Assembly (NCBI RefSeq): GCF_900447045.1
Contig: NZ_UAWH01000014.1
Location: 618,501-682,500 of the forward strand
Length of the DNA: 64,000 bases
Direction: 5' to 3'
Origin: Clostridium paraputrificum
Lineage (GTDB): Bacteria; Bacillota; Clostridia; Clostridiales; Clostridiaceae
Part shown: positions 36,925 to 46,072 of the stretch, one piece after another
How positions within the stretch are numbered: the stretch's first letter is position 1
How the letters are laid out: every line of letters starts with the position of its first letter
Position numbers and translations under genes: made by a program
The notes under the pieces: generated by a model
Databases searched by the model: none
What the model saw: the letters and a program-made list of their open reading frames with translations, nothing else
Told to the model about the DNA's origin: nothing

Positions 36925-37476
36925 ATGAAAAAAGTAGCTGTAATGCTAGCTAATGGTTTTGAGGAAATTGAAGCTTTAACAGTTGTAGATATTATAAGAA
37001 GGGCTAATATTACTTGTGATATGTTTAGTATATCTGGTATGGAAGTAAAAGGTGCTCATGATATAGTTGTTAAAGCAGATAAACTAATAAGTGAAGAAGT
37101 TAAGGAATATGATGTAATAGTGCTTCCAGGAGGAATGCCTGGTGCTACTAATCTAAGAGATAATGAAGAGGTAATTGATTTAGTAAAATGGTTTAATGAT
37201 AATAAAAAAATAGTGGCTGCAATTTGTGCGGCTCCTATTGTTCTTGGAAAAGCAGGAATTATTGAAGGAAAGAAGGTAACTTCCTATCCAGGATTTGAAG
37301 ATGAACTAGTAAAAGGAAGTTATTTAGAAGATTATGTAGTTGTTGACGGTAATATTATTACAAGTAGAGGTCCGGCAACTGCTATGCTATTTGCCTATAA
37401 AATTTTAGAGTTATTACAATGTGATAAATGGAAAAACTTAAGTGAGGGAATGTTATTTAACTCCTTAATGAAATAG
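36925..37476 (+). CDS. DJ-1/YajL family protein
   Basis: A 183-residue DJ-1/PfpI superfamily protein. NGFEEIEALTVVDIIRRA carries the conserved Glu, VLPGGMPGATNLRDN is a family loop, and AAICAAPIVLGKAGI holds the reactive nucleophile-elbow Cys. Family members are reported as glyoxalase/deglycase-like protectors, and the exact activity is debated. AGGAGG precedes the ATG. It lies in a same-strand run after parC and 21 bp before recJ, so all may be co-transcribed. Confidence 0.9.
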   Translation: MKKVAVMLANGFEEIEALTVVDIIRRANITCDMFSISGMEVKGAHDIVVKADKLISEEVKEYDVIVLPGGMPGATNLRDNEEVIDLVKWFNDNKKIVAAICAAPIVLGKAGIIEGKKVTSYPGFEDELVKGSYLEDYVVVDGNIITSRGPATAMLFAYKILELLQCDKWKNLSEGMLFNSLMK

Positions 37477-37497
37477 AGAAGAAATGGGGGAGAAGCT

Positions 37498-39267
37498 TTG
37501 AAAGAAAAGTGGATGGTAATTAATAAAAAAGAAGATTTTATAAAACTTACTAGTGAATATGAAATTAATCCACTAATAGCAAGATTATTGGCCAATAGAG
37601 GAATTGTAAATAAAAAAGAAGCTTCTCTTTTTCTAAAAGGTACAGTTAATGATTTAAATGATGCATCCTTGATGAAGGACATGAAAAAAGCAGTATCTAT
37701 AATTAAGGATGCTATAGAAGAAAAGAAAAAGATAGTTATTTATGGTGATTATGATTGTGATGGAGTATGTAGTACAACTATTCTCTATAGAACCTTAAAG
37801 AAACTAGGAGCAAATTTTGATTATTACATACCTAACAGAGAAGATGAAGGTTATGGTATGAATAGTGATAGAATTAGAAAGCTTAAATCAGAAGGGGCAG
37901 AAGTAATTCTAACTTGTGATAATGGAATATCTGCTATGGAACAGGTTGAGGTGGCTAAGGATCTAGGTCTCACTGTAATTATTACCGACCATCATGATAT
38001 ACCTTATATTGAAAAAGATGGTAAAAGGATAAATGTTGTTCCTAATAGTGATTGTGTTATAAATCCTAAACAGGAAAACTGTGAGTATCCCTTTAAGGAG
38101 CTTTGTGGAGCAGGAGTTGCATTGAAATTTTCTATGGAATTAGTTAATTCTATGAAAAGAAGTTTTTCGGAATTTTATGATTTGTTCCAATATGCAGCTA
38201 TTGCAACCATTTGTGATGTTGTAGAGCTTTTAGGTGAAAATAGAATAATTGTTAAAGAGGGATTGAAACTAATCAATAACACCTCTAGTATAGGGCTTAA
38301 AGCATTAATAAAAGCAACTGGTCTAGAAGGAAAAGAAATAAGTGAGTACCACTTTGGATTTGTACTTGGACCATGTATAAATGCTACAGGAAGATTAGAA
38401 ACAGCAGATTTATCAGTAGAATTATTAATAACTGAAGATGAGAAGTATGCAGAAGAACTAGCTAAAAAGCTTTATGATTTAAATGTAGAAAGACAAGAAT
38501 TAACTTTTGATAGTGTTGAAAGTGTTATTTCTAAGGTTGAGGAAGAAATAACAAATGGAGAAAAGGTTATACTTGTATATGATGAGAAGATACATGAAAG
38601 TATAGCTGGTATAGTAGCAGGTAGAGTTAGGGAAAGATTTAATTTGCCAGCAATAGTTATGACAAAAGGAAAAGATATGCCAAAGGGGTCTGCTCGTAGT
38701 ATTGAAGGATATAATATGTTTGAAGAATTGAATAAGTGTAAAGAATATATAGAGAAGTTTGGAGGGCATCCTATGGCAGCAGGTCTATCTGTAAAAGAGG
38801 AAAATATATATCTTTTAAGGAAGGCTCTTAATTCTAAATGTACTCTTTCAGATGAAGATATTATTCCAGTTATAAAAATAGACTCTCCATTGGAAATTAA
38901 ATATTTGGATGAAGGTCTAGTAGAGGAAGTTGAAAGTTTAAGACCTTTTGGAAAAGGCAATGGAAGTCCCATGTTTGCTGTAAAAAATCTCAAAGTATCA
39001 AGAGTCTTTTTTATAGGAAAAGATAAAAAATTTATGAAGTTTAGATTCGTTATTCCAGGAACATTTGGATATGTTGAAGGGTTAAACTTTGATAAATACG
39101 AAGATTTTAAAAGTATGTTTATAGATAAGTACGGTGAAGAAAAGTTTTTAAAATTAGTAGATAGCGGATATGCAGATTTTAATATGGATATAATTTATTA
39201 TCCAACTATTAATGAGTTTAATGGAAAAAGAAATATACAACTTAATGTTAAGAACTTTAGGTTATAA
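37498..39267 (+). CDS. recJ: Single-stranded-DNA-specific exonuclease RecJ
   Basis: A 589-residue DHH-family 5'-3' exonuclease for recombination and repair. Motifs in order are YGDYDCDGVCSTTIL (motif I), TCDNGIS (II), ITDHHDIP (III, the DHH), CGAGVALKF (IV) and, in the DHHA1 domain, KGSARSI and GGHPMAAGLSV; the C-terminal OB-like part follows. The TTG at 37498 with GGGGGAG upstream is the start. Length fits RecJ without long extensions. It ends at a terminator. Confidence 0.92.
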   Translation: MKEKWMVINKKEDFIKLTSEYEINPLIARLLANRGIVNKKEASLFLKGTVNDLNDASLMKDMKKAVSIIKDAIEEKKKIVIYGDYDCDGVCSTTILYRTLKKLGANFDYYIPNREDEGYGMNSDRIRKLKSEGAEVILTCDNGISAMEQVEVAKDLGLTVIITDHHDIPYIEKDGKRINVVPNSDCVINPKQENCEYPFKELCGAGVALKFSMELVNSMKRSFSEFYDLFQYAAIATICDVVELLGENRIIVKEGLKLINNTSSIGLKALIKATGLEGKEISEYHFGFVLGPCINATGRLETADLSVELLITEDEKYAEELAKKLYDLNVERQELTFDSVESVISKVEEEITNGEKVILVYDEKIHESIAGIVAGRVRERFNLPAIVMTKGKDMPKGSARSIEGYNMFEELNKCKEYIEKFGGHPMAAGLSVKEENIYLLRKALNSKCTLSDEDIIPVIKIDSPLEIKYLDEGLVEEVESLRPFGKGNGSPMFAVKNLKVSRVFFIGKDKKFMKFRFVIPGTFGYVEGLNFDKYEDFKSMFIDKYGEEKFLKLVDSGYADFNMDIIYYPTINEFNGKRNIQLNVKNFRL

Positions 39268-39273
39268 TTTTAA

Positions 39274-39304
39274 GAGGATAGCTTGAAGCTATCCTCAATT
39301 TTTA
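39274..39304 (+). terminator. Rho-independent terminator after recJ
   Basis: GAGGATAGCTT / AAGCTATCCTC stem with a tiny loop, then AATTTTT. Confidence 0.88.
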
Positions 39305-39317
39305 AGGTTAGAGAGAA

Positions 39318-39500
39318 TTAAAGACCTCTTTCATATTGTTCTACCATTCTCTTAACCATTTCTCCACCAACACTACCGCATTGTTTAGAAGTAAGGTTTC
39401 CGTTGTAATCAGAGAAAGGTATATTCATTTCACTAGCAACTTCGTTTTTGAATTTAGCTAGTCCTTGTTTTGATTCTGGAACTAATGATTGGTTTGACAT
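39318..39500 (-). CDS. Alpha/beta-type small acid-soluble spore protein
   Basis: A 60-residue SASP that coats DNA in the dormant spore. It has the FKNEVASEMN segment (the GPR protease cleavage region, E-V/I-A-S-E) and the second conserved block GNLTSKQCGSVGGEMVKRMV. GGGAGGTG precedes the ATG. Expression would be in the forespore under sigma-G; I could not identify a convincing sigma-G promoter. It shows that the organism forms endospores. Confidence 0.95.
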   Translation of the reverse strand: MSNQSLVPESKQGLAKFKNEVASEMNIPFSDYNGNLTSKQCGSVGGEMVKRMVEQYERGL

Positions 39501-39632
39501 TTTAATTCACCTCCCTGTAGCCTTGTAATCATAGCTTGTGTAATTTTTTTATGATTATTATATATAATTAGAGGGAAAGGTGGAAAAGCCATACAAATTG
39601 TTTATAAAAATAAAAGTTTAGGGGTTGATTTT

Positions 39633-40706
39633 TTGAGTAAGTATAAAATTATAATGACAGGTGGAGGTACAGCAGGGCATGTAACTCCAAACTTAGCGCT
39701 AGTACCAAGTTTGGAAGAGTCTGGCTTTGAGGTTAAGTATATAGGAAGTAAGGATGGAATAGAAAAAGAGATAATAGAATCAAAAGGAATTCCTTACTAT
39801 GGAATATCATCAGGTAAGTTAAGAAGATATTTTGATATTAAAAATTTTACAGATCCATTTAAAGTTTTCAAGGGAGTAATTGAGGCTAAAAAAATATTAA
39901 CAAAGGAAAAACCTAATATAGTTTTTTCTAAAGGTGGTTTTGTTGCAGTACCTGTAGTTATTGCTGCTAGTATAAAGAAAATACCAGTGGTTGCTCATGA
40001 ATCAGATATAACTCCAGGACTTGCTAATAAGTTATCAGCACCGTTTTGCGATAAGCTATGTGTTACTTTTAGAGAAAGCTTAAGTTTTGTAAAAGATAAT
40101 AAGGGAGTTTTAACAGGAAGTCCTATAAGAAGTGAAATATTAAATGGAAGTAAGTTACAAGGAAAGCAAATATGTGGATTTAAAGATGAAAAAGAAATTT
40201 TATTTATTATGGGTGGTAGTCTTGGATCGAAGGTCATAAATGATGTGATTAGAGAAAACTTGGATGAAATTTTAACAAAGTTTAATGTTATTCACATATG
40301 TGGAAAAGGAAATTTAGACAGTAAATTACAAAGTTATACTGGATATAAACAATTTGAGTTTGTAAGTGATGAGCTACCTCATTTAATGAAAGCAGCAGAT
40401 TATATAGTTTCTAGAGCAGGAGCAAATTCTATTTTTGAGTTTTTAGCATTAAAGAAACCAACATTGTTAATACCATTATCTAGAAAAGCTAGTAGAGGAG
40501 ATCAGATTTTAAATGCAAATTCTTTTAAGAAAGAGGGGTATTCTTTAGTTCTTGAGGAAGAAGAGATAACTAAAGAAAGCTTTTTGTCATATTTAGAGGA
40601 ATTAAGGACTAGAAAGAAGGAGTTAATTGGTAAAATGAATGCTAAACAAGGAGAGGTTGGAACTTCTGCTGTGATTAAGACAATTATGGAAGTTATGAGG
40701 AGGTAG
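39633..40706 (+). CDS. murG: UDP-GlcNAc:lipid I N-acetylglucosaminyltransferase MurG
   Basis: A 357-residue GT28 enzyme that makes lipid II at the inner face of the membrane. It shows the N-terminal [15 protein letters not shown] loop, [15 protein letters not shown], the second loop [12 protein letters not shown], and [22 protein letters not shown] plus DQILNA in the UDP-GlcNAc domain. A TTG start with GGGG upstream is used. It lies outside any mur/fts cluster and appears as a single gene. Confidence 0.95.
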   Translation: MSKYKIIMTGGGTAGHVTPNLALVPSLEESGFEVKYIGSKDGIEKEIIESKGIPYYGISSGKLRRYFDIKNFTDPFKVFKGVIEAKKILTKEKPNIVFSKGGFVAVPVVIAASIKKIPVVAHESDITPGLANKLSAPFCDKLCVTFRESLSFVKDNKGVLTGSPIRSEILNGSKLQGKQICGFKDEKEILFIMGGSLGSKVINDVIRENLDEILTKFNVIHICGKGNLDSKLQSYTGYKQFEFVSDELPHLMKAADYIVSRAGANSIFEFLALKKPTLLIPLSRKASRGDQILNANSFKKEGYSLVLEEEEITKESFLSYLEELRTRKKELIGKMNAKQGEVGTSAVIKTIMEVMRR

Positions 40707-40761
40707 TGTAATTTGCAGAATATTTATAATATTACTTAAATGTTTTTAATTTACAATTCCC

Positions 40762-40789
40762 TTGCAAAATTGATATTCTGATATATAAT
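40762..40789 (+). promoter_or_regulatory. Sigma-A promoter for the PFOR gene
   Basis: TTGCAA (-35), 16-base spacer, TATAAT (-10). It predicts a leader of about 185 nt before the PFOR start. Confidence 0.7.
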
Positions 40790-40800
40790 TATATACGTAG

Positions 40801-40934
40801 GTTTGTTTTACTAGGAGGTACAAAAGTTATTTTTTTAACAATGTCGTTATTAATATATTTAATGGACATTATTAATTTAAATGAATAATTCAGTGTATTT
40901 TTATGTTAAAATACACTCTACGGTTTAAACAAAC
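40801..40934 (+). promoter_or_regulatory. Structured leader of the PFOR mRNA
   Basis: GTTTGTTT (40801-40808) can pair with AAACAAAC (40927-40934) around an internal perfect hairpin AGTGTATTTT / AAAATACACT (40892-40917). An AGGAGGT at 40813-40819 has no start codon at useful distance. Role unknown. Confidence 0.4.
40824..40841 (+). promoter_or_regulatory. Possible Rex-type redox operator
   Basis: AAGTTATTTTTTTAACAA matches 11 of the 14 specified bases of the Rex consensus TTGTTAA-N4-TTAACAA, with the GTTA and TTAACAA half sites kept. It lies ~30 bases after the predicted transcription start. Confidence 0.4.
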
Positions 40935-40979
40935 ATGTTTCTTAATTAATTTTTATATAAAGAAAGAGGGGTCTACGCG

Positions 40980-43900
40980 ATGAGAAAAATGAAAACTATG
41001 GATGGTAATACTGCAGCTGCTCATATATCTTATGCATTTACTGAAGTTGCAGCTATCTATCCTATCACACCATCATCACCAATGGCTGAACACGTTGATG
41101 AATGGGTAGCACAAGGAAGAAAGAACATATTCGGTCAACCTGTACAAGTTATGGAAATGCAATCAGAAGCAGGTGCTGCTGGTGCAGTTCATGGATCATT
41201 ACAAGCAGGTGCATTAACAAGTACTTATACTGCATCTCAAGGTTTACTATTAATGATTCCAAACATGTACAAGATTGCTGGTGAAATGCTTCCAGGAGTA
41301 TTCCATGTTTCAGCAAGAGCACTAGCTACTTCAGCTCTTAATATCTTTGGTGACCACCAAGACGTTATGGCTGCAAGACAAACAGGTTTTGCTATGCTTG
41401 CAGAAGGATCAGTACAAGAAGTTATGGATTTATCAGCAGTTGCTCATTTAACTGCAATTAAATCAAGAATACCTTTTGTTAACTTCTTCGATGGTTTCAG
41501 AACTTCTCACGAAATTCAAAAGATCGAAGTTCTTGAATATGATGAATTAGCAAACTTAGTTGATTGGGATTCAGTTGAAGCTTTCAGAGCTAGAGCTTTA
41601 AATCCTAACCATCCTGTAACTAGAGGTACTGCACAAAATGCTGATATCTACTTCCAAGAAAGAGAAGCAGTTAATAAGTTCTATCAAGCAGTTCCTGATA
41701 TAGTTGAAGGATACATGGCTGAAATAACTAAGTTAACAGGAAGAGAATATCACTGCTTCGATTACTATGGAGCACCAGATGCAGATAGAATAATCATTGC
41801 TATGGGTTCTGTAACAGATGTATGTGAAGAAACTGTTGATTACTTAAATGCTAATGGACAAAAAGTTGGTGTTGTTAAGGTAAGATTATACAGACCATTC
41901 TCAATTGAAAAATTAATGAAGGCTATACCAGCATCTGCTAAGAAGATTGCTGTATTAGATAGAACAAAGGAACCAGGATCAGCTGGTGAACCATTATACT
42001 TAGACGTTAAGAATGCATTCTATGGTAAGGAAAATGCTCCAGTTATCGTAGGTGGTAGATTTGGTCTAGGTTCTAAGGATCCAAATCCAGGTCACATTGC
42101 TGCAGTTTATGAAAACTTAGCAAAGGAAGATTCAAAGGATGGATTTACAATAGGAATCGTTGATGACGTAACAAATACTTCATTAGAAGTTCATCAAGAT
42201 ATAGATGCTACTCCAGAAGGAACTACAGCATGTAAGTTCTGGGGATTAGGATCAGACGGTACTGTTGGTGCTAATAAGAGTGCTATCAAAATCATCGGTG
42301 ACCATACAGACATGTATGCTCAAGGTTACTTCTTCTATGACTCTAAGAAGTCAGGTGGTATAACAGTATCTCACTTAAGATTTGGTAAGAAGGCAATCAA
42401 GTCTCCATACTTAATAAACAAGGCAGACTTCGTTTCATGTTCTAACCAATCATACGTTCATAAGTACAATGTACTTGATGGATTAAAGCCAGGTTCAACT
42501 TTCTTACTAAACACTATCTGGACTCCAGAAGAATTAGAAGAAAAGTTACCAGGTTCATATAAGAGATTCTTAGCTAACAACAACATTAAGTTCTACACTA
42601 TCAATGCTGTTGGAATCGCTCAAGAAATAGGTCTTGGTGGAAGAATCAACATGATAATGCAATCAGCTTTCTTCAAGTTAGCTAACATTATCCCAGTTGA
42701 AGATGCTGTTAAGTACCTTAAGGATGCAGTTGTAACTTCTTATGGTAAGAAGGGACAAAAGGTTGTTGATATGAACAACGCAGCTATCGATAAGGGTGTT
42801 GAATCAATCGTTAAGATAGATATTCCAGAATCATGGAAGGATGCTAAGGACGAAGAAGTTGAAAACAACCACAAGATGACTGAATTCGTTAAGAATATAG
42901 TTATTCCAATGAACAGACAAGAAGGAGACTCTCTTCCAGTATCTACATTCATGGGAATGGAAGATGGTACTTTTGAAGCTGGTACTGCAGCTTACGAAAA
43001 GAGAGGAATTGCAGTTAACGTACCTGAATGGGTTCCAGAAAAGTGTATCCAATGTAACCAATGTGCTTACGTTTGTCCACACGCTGCAATTAGACCATTC
43101 TTATTAAATGATGCTGAAAAGGCAGCTGCTCCAGAATCAATGAAGTTAGTTCCTGCTAAGGCATTAAAGACAGAAGAACCATTAAGCTTCTCAATTGGAG
43201 TAACTCCATTAGACTGTACTGGATGTGGAAACTGTGCTCAAGTTTGTCCAGCTCCAGGAAAAGCTTTAATAATGAAGCCACAAGAATCTCAACATGATCA
43301 AATGGAAGCTTGGGATTATGCAGTTGAAGAAGTTTCAGCTAAGAAGAACCCAATGAATAAGAATACAGTTAAGGGAAGCCAATTCGAACAACCATTACTT
43401 GAGTTCTCAGGTGCTTGTGCAGGTTGTGGAGAAACTCCATATGCTAAGCTTATAACTCAATTATTTGGTGACAGAATGATGATTGCTAACGCAACTGGAT
43501 GTTCATCAATCTGGGGTGGTTCAGCTCCTTCAACTCCATATACAATTAACCATAAAGGACATGGTCCAGCTTGGGCTAACTCATTATTCGAAGACAATGC
43601 TGAATTCGGATTAGGTATGTTCTTAGGTGTTAAGGCTATAAGAGAAAGAATAGCTAATAACTTAAAGGCATTATTAGAAGAAGGTGTAAATGACGACGTT
43701 AAGGTTGTTGTTGAAGACTGGTTAGCTAATATGAACAATGGTGAAGGAACTAGAGATAGAGCTGAAAAGTTAGAAGCAGCTTTAGCTACAGTTAATTCAG
43801 AATTAGCTAAGAAAGTATTAGATGAAAAAGACTACTTCGTTAAGAGATCTCAATGGATATTCGGAGGAGACGGTTGGGCTTACGATATCGGATACGGTGG

Positions 43901-44492
43901 GGTTGACCATGTATTAGCATCTGGTGAAGATGTAAATATATTCGTATTTGATACAGAAGTTTACTCTAATACAGGTGGACAATCTTCTAAGTCTACTCCA
44001 ACAGCTGCTATAGCTAAGTTCGCAGCATCTGGTAAGAAGACTAAGAAGAAAGACCTTGGAATGATGGCTATGAGCTATGGTTATGTATATGTTGCTCAAG
44101 TAAATATGGGTGCAGATAAGAACCAAACTCTTAAGGCTATTGCTGAAGCAGAAGCTTATCAAGGACCATCATTAATCATTGGTTATGCTCCATGTATTAA
44201 CCACGGTATTAAGATTGGTATGGGTAACAGCCAACAAGAAGCTAAGAGAGCTACTGATTGTGGATACTGGGCTATGTACAGATACAACCCACAATTAAAG
44301 GGAACTAAGAATCCATTTGCTTTAGATTCTAAGGAACCAAAGGCAGACTTCAAGGAATTCTTAATGGGTGAAGTAAGATATGCTTCATTAGCTAAGGCGT
44401 TCCCAGAAGCAGCAGATGCTTTATTCGAAAAGACTTACAATGATGCTATGGAAAGATTAGCAGGATATAAGAAATTAGCTGAACAAGAATAA
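40980..44492 (+). CDS. nifJ: Pyruvate:ferredoxin (flavodoxin) oxidoreductase
   Basis: A 1170-residue single-chain PFOR that splits pyruvate to acetyl-CoA, CO2 and reduced ferredoxin, the central step of clostridial fermentation. It starts with MDGNTAAAHISYAFTEVAAI and YPITPSSPMAEHV (pyruvate domain). Two ferredoxin-type clusters follow (CIQCNQCAYVCPHA and CTGCGNCAQVCP), then the proximal cluster CAGCGETPYAKL and the TPP motif GGDGWAYDIGYGG...NTGGQ. Length is standard. GAGGGG lies 7-12 bases before the ATG. Codons ending in C (AAC, TTC, TAC) are clearly more frequent than in neighbours, as in a highly expressed gene. It has its own promoter, long leader and terminator. Confidence 0.97.
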   Translation: MRKMKTMDGNTAAAHISYAFTEVAAIYPITPSSPMAEHVDEWVAQGRKNIFGQPVQVMEMQSEAGAAGAVHGSLQAGALTSTYTASQGLLLMIPNMYKIAGEMLPGVFHVSARALATSALNIFGDHQDVMAARQTGFAMLAEGSVQEVMDLSAVAHLTAIKSRIPFVNFFDGFRTSHEIQKIEVLEYDELANLVDWDSVEAFRARALNPNHPVTRGTAQNADIYFQEREAVNKFYQAVPDIVEGYMAEITKLTGREYHCFDYYGAPDADRIIIAMGSVTDVCEETVDYLNANGQKVGVVKVRLYRPFSIEKLMKAIPASAKKIAVLDRTKEPGSAGEPLYLDVKNAFYGKENAPVIVGGRFGLGSKDPNPGHIAAVYENLAKEDSKDGFTIGIVDDVTNTSLEVHQDIDATPEGTTACKFWGLGSDGTVGANKSAIKIIGDHTDMYAQGYFFYDSKKSGGITVSHLRFGKKAIKSPYLINKADFVSCSNQSYVHKYNVLDGLKPGSTFLLNTIWTPEELEEKLPGSYKRFLANNNIKFYTINAVGIAQEIGLGGRINMIMQSAFFKLANIIPVEDAVKYLKDAVVTSYGKKGQKVVDMNNAAIDKGVESIVKIDIPESWKDAKDEEVENNHKMTEFVKNIVIPMNRQEGDSLPVSTFMGMEDGTFEAGTAAYEKRGIAVNVPEWVPEKCIQCNQCAYVCPHAAIRPFLLNDAEKAAAPESMKLVPAKALKTEEPLSFSIGVTPLDCTGCGNCAQVCPAPGKALIMKPQESQHDQMEAWDYAVEEVSAKKNPMNKNTVKGSQFEQPLLEFSGACAGCGETPYAKLITQLFGDRMMIANATGCSSIWGGSAPSTPYTINHKGHGPAWANSLFEDNAEFGLGMFLGVKAIRERIANNLKALLEEGVNDDVKVVVEDWLANMNNGEGTRDRAEKLEAALATVNSELAKKVLDEKDYFVKRSQWIFGGDGWAYDIGYGGVDHVLASGEDVNIFVFDTEVYSNTGGQSSKSTPTAAIAKFAASGKKTKKKDLGMMAMSYGYVYVAQVNMGADKNQTLKAIAEAEAYQGPSLIIGYAPCINHGIKIGMGNSQQEAKRATDCGYWAMYRYNPQLKGTKNPFALDSKEPKADFKEFLMGEVRYASLAKAFPEAADALFEKTYNDAMERLAGYKKLAEQE

Positions 44493-44506
44493 TTTCTTTA
44501 AATATG

Positions 44507-44539
44507 AAAAGCTGTATCATTAATTGATGCAGCTTTTTT
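44507..44539 (+). terminator. Rho-independent terminator after PFOR
   Basis: AAAAGCTG / CAGCTTTT with an inner ATCA / TGAT pairing, followed by TTTTTTG. Confidence 0.88.
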
Positions 44540-44748
44540 GCGTATATATTTCCATAAAAGCTATGTATACTGAAAGTTGCTTCTCAGTAAGTTCGTATTT
44601 GTGATTTTTGTTGAATAATAATTAGTTAATTTACTAATGTTATTAATTACATAAAATAAAATTCTAATTATTTTAAAATATAGCTTTTAATTTATAAGAA
44701 ATAAGGGTAAAATTAAAACAACTACTTATTTAAAAGGAGGATTTGAAA

Positions 44749-45075
44749 ATGAGTGATGAATTAAATAAATGTGGATGCGGACATGACCACGATCATGAAG
44801 GATGTGGATGTGGACACGATCATGATGAACATGGTTGTGGATGTGAAGAGCATGAAAGCTTTGTAATTGATTTAGAAGATGATAACGGAAACGTAATATC
44901 TTGTCCTATTATAGATGCTTTTGAGTTTGAAGAAAAGGAATATGTTTTAGCTCAAAGTCCAGAAGATGACTCAGTATACTTATTCAGAGCTGATGGTGAA
45001 GAGTTAGTAGTACCTGAAGAAGAAGAATTTGATAGAGTTGCTACTTATTATAATGACGAATTAGTAGAAAAGTAG
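44749..45075 (+). CDS. DUF1292 protein with a Cys/His-rich metal-binding head
   Basis: A 108-residue protein. Residues ~6-35 are three short repeats of Cys, Gly, His and Asp (CGCGHDHD, CGCGHDHD, CGCEEHE); the rest (FVIDLEDDNGNVISCPIIDAF ... YLFRADGEELVVPEEEEFDRV) is the acidic DUF1292 domain. The ATG at 44749 with AAAGGAGG upstream is chosen over a TTG at 44743. The head looks suited to bind several Ni, Zn or Co ions, as in metal-storage or maturation proteins; that is an inference. It stands alone with a strong terminator. Confidence 0.85.
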   Translation: MSDELNKCGCGHDHDHEGCGCGHDHDEHGCGCEEHESFVIDLEDDNGNVISCPIIDAFEFEEKEYVLAQSPEDDSVYLFRADGEELVVPEEEEFDRVATYYNDELVEK

Positions 45076-45076
45076 A

Positions 45077-45104
45077 AAGAGAGTGGTAAATCCACTCTTT
45101 TTTT
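45077..45104 (+). terminator. Rho-independent terminator
   Basis: GAGTGG / CCACTC stem with a TAAAT loop followed by TTTTTTT. Confidence 0.9.
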
Positions 45105-45233
45105 ACGTCTAGACCAGTTATTAAATAAGAACTAGTTAAGCAATAGAAAAGTAAATGGAAAATTATAATAAATGATTTACAAGGTAGTTCATTAATGCTA
45201 TATTTTTTATAGATAGGAAGGAAGGTGCACACT

Positions 45234-46058
45234 ATGAAATATGCAGATTTACATATTCATTCTTCCTACTCTGATGGAGTATTAGCACCAGAAGAAATAG
45301 TGGAATTAGCTAAAAATCAAGGTATTAAATATATATCAATAACTGATCACGATTCTATTTCTGCTCAGTATATTATTGATAAAAAGGATACTGGTGTAAA
45401 TATTATACCTGGAATTGAACTTAGTACGGAATATAATGATTTAGAAATACATATTCTGGGGTATTTTATTGATATAAATAATAGAAGATTAAATGAAGTT
45501 GTAAGTGGATTAAGAAGATCAAGGGTAGAGAGAACATACAAAATCTTAGAAAAGTTAAAAGAAAACAAGGTGTATATTGATATAGATGAAATAGCAGTTG
45601 ATAAAGATTCATCTATAGGTAGGGGGAATATTGCAAACGCAATTGTAAACAAAGGTTACGCTGAAAATTATAAAGAAGCATTTTCTAAATACCTAATAAA
45701 AGGAAAATCTGCCTATGTTAAAGGTGAAAAACTTTCATATAAAGAAACATTGCAAGTTATTAATGAAGCTGGAGGCATATCAGTGCTAGCCCACCCTGGT
45801 AAGATATATAGAAGTATAGAAATAGAGAATGTAGTAAGAGAGTTAAAATGCTATGGTTTAAATGGGATAGAAGTATATCATCCAAGTCATAGTAAAGAAC
45901 AGATTAATAGTTTTTATAATTTAAGTAAGAAATATAAAATGTTGATAACAGGTGGTAGTGATTTTCATGGATGTTCTAATAAATCTATTTTATTAGGAAC
46001 ACAGGGAATCAACGAGCTACTTTTAGATAAATTAATTAATTATAAGCAAAAGCAATAA
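45234..46058 (+). CDS. PHP domain phosphoesterase (TrpH/YciV-like)
   Basis: A 274-residue metal-dependent phosphoesterase of the PHP family. Motif 1 is ADLHIHSSYSDG, motif 2 ITDHDS, then GIELSTEY, motif 3 LAHPGK and the final GGSDFHG. Related proteins act as 5'-3' exonucleases on RNA or 3',5'-nucleoside bisphosphate phosphatases. The ATG at 45234 follows GGAAGGAAGG; the GTG at 45225 is part of that site. It is 14 bp upstream of the aminotransferase and probably in the same transcript. Confidence 0.88.
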   Translation: MKYADLHIHSSYSDGVLAPEEIVELAKNQGIKYISITDHDSISAQYIIDKKDTGVNIIPGIELSTEYNDLEIHILGYFIDINNRRLNEVVSGLRRSRVERTYKILEKLKENKVYIDIDEIAVDKDSSIGRGNIANAIVNKGYAENYKEAFSKYLIKGKSAYVKGEKLSYKETLQVINEAGGISVLAHPGKIYRSIEIENVVRELKCYGLNGIEVYHPSHSKEQINSFYNLSKKYKMLITGGSDFHGCSNKSILLGTQGINELLLDKLINYKQKQ

Positions 46059-46072
46059 GTGGAGGAGATAAA

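Noticed and set aside
38472..38993. 173-codon open frame on the minus strand inside recJ
   Set aside because: RecJ motifs are intact in the sense frame; the antisense frame has no ribosome site or recognisable domain.
40841..40888. Leader peptide MSLLIYLMDIINLNE upstream of PFOR
   Set aside because: The nearest SD (AGGAGGT at 40813-40819) is 21 bases away and no other site is seen, so translation is unlikely.
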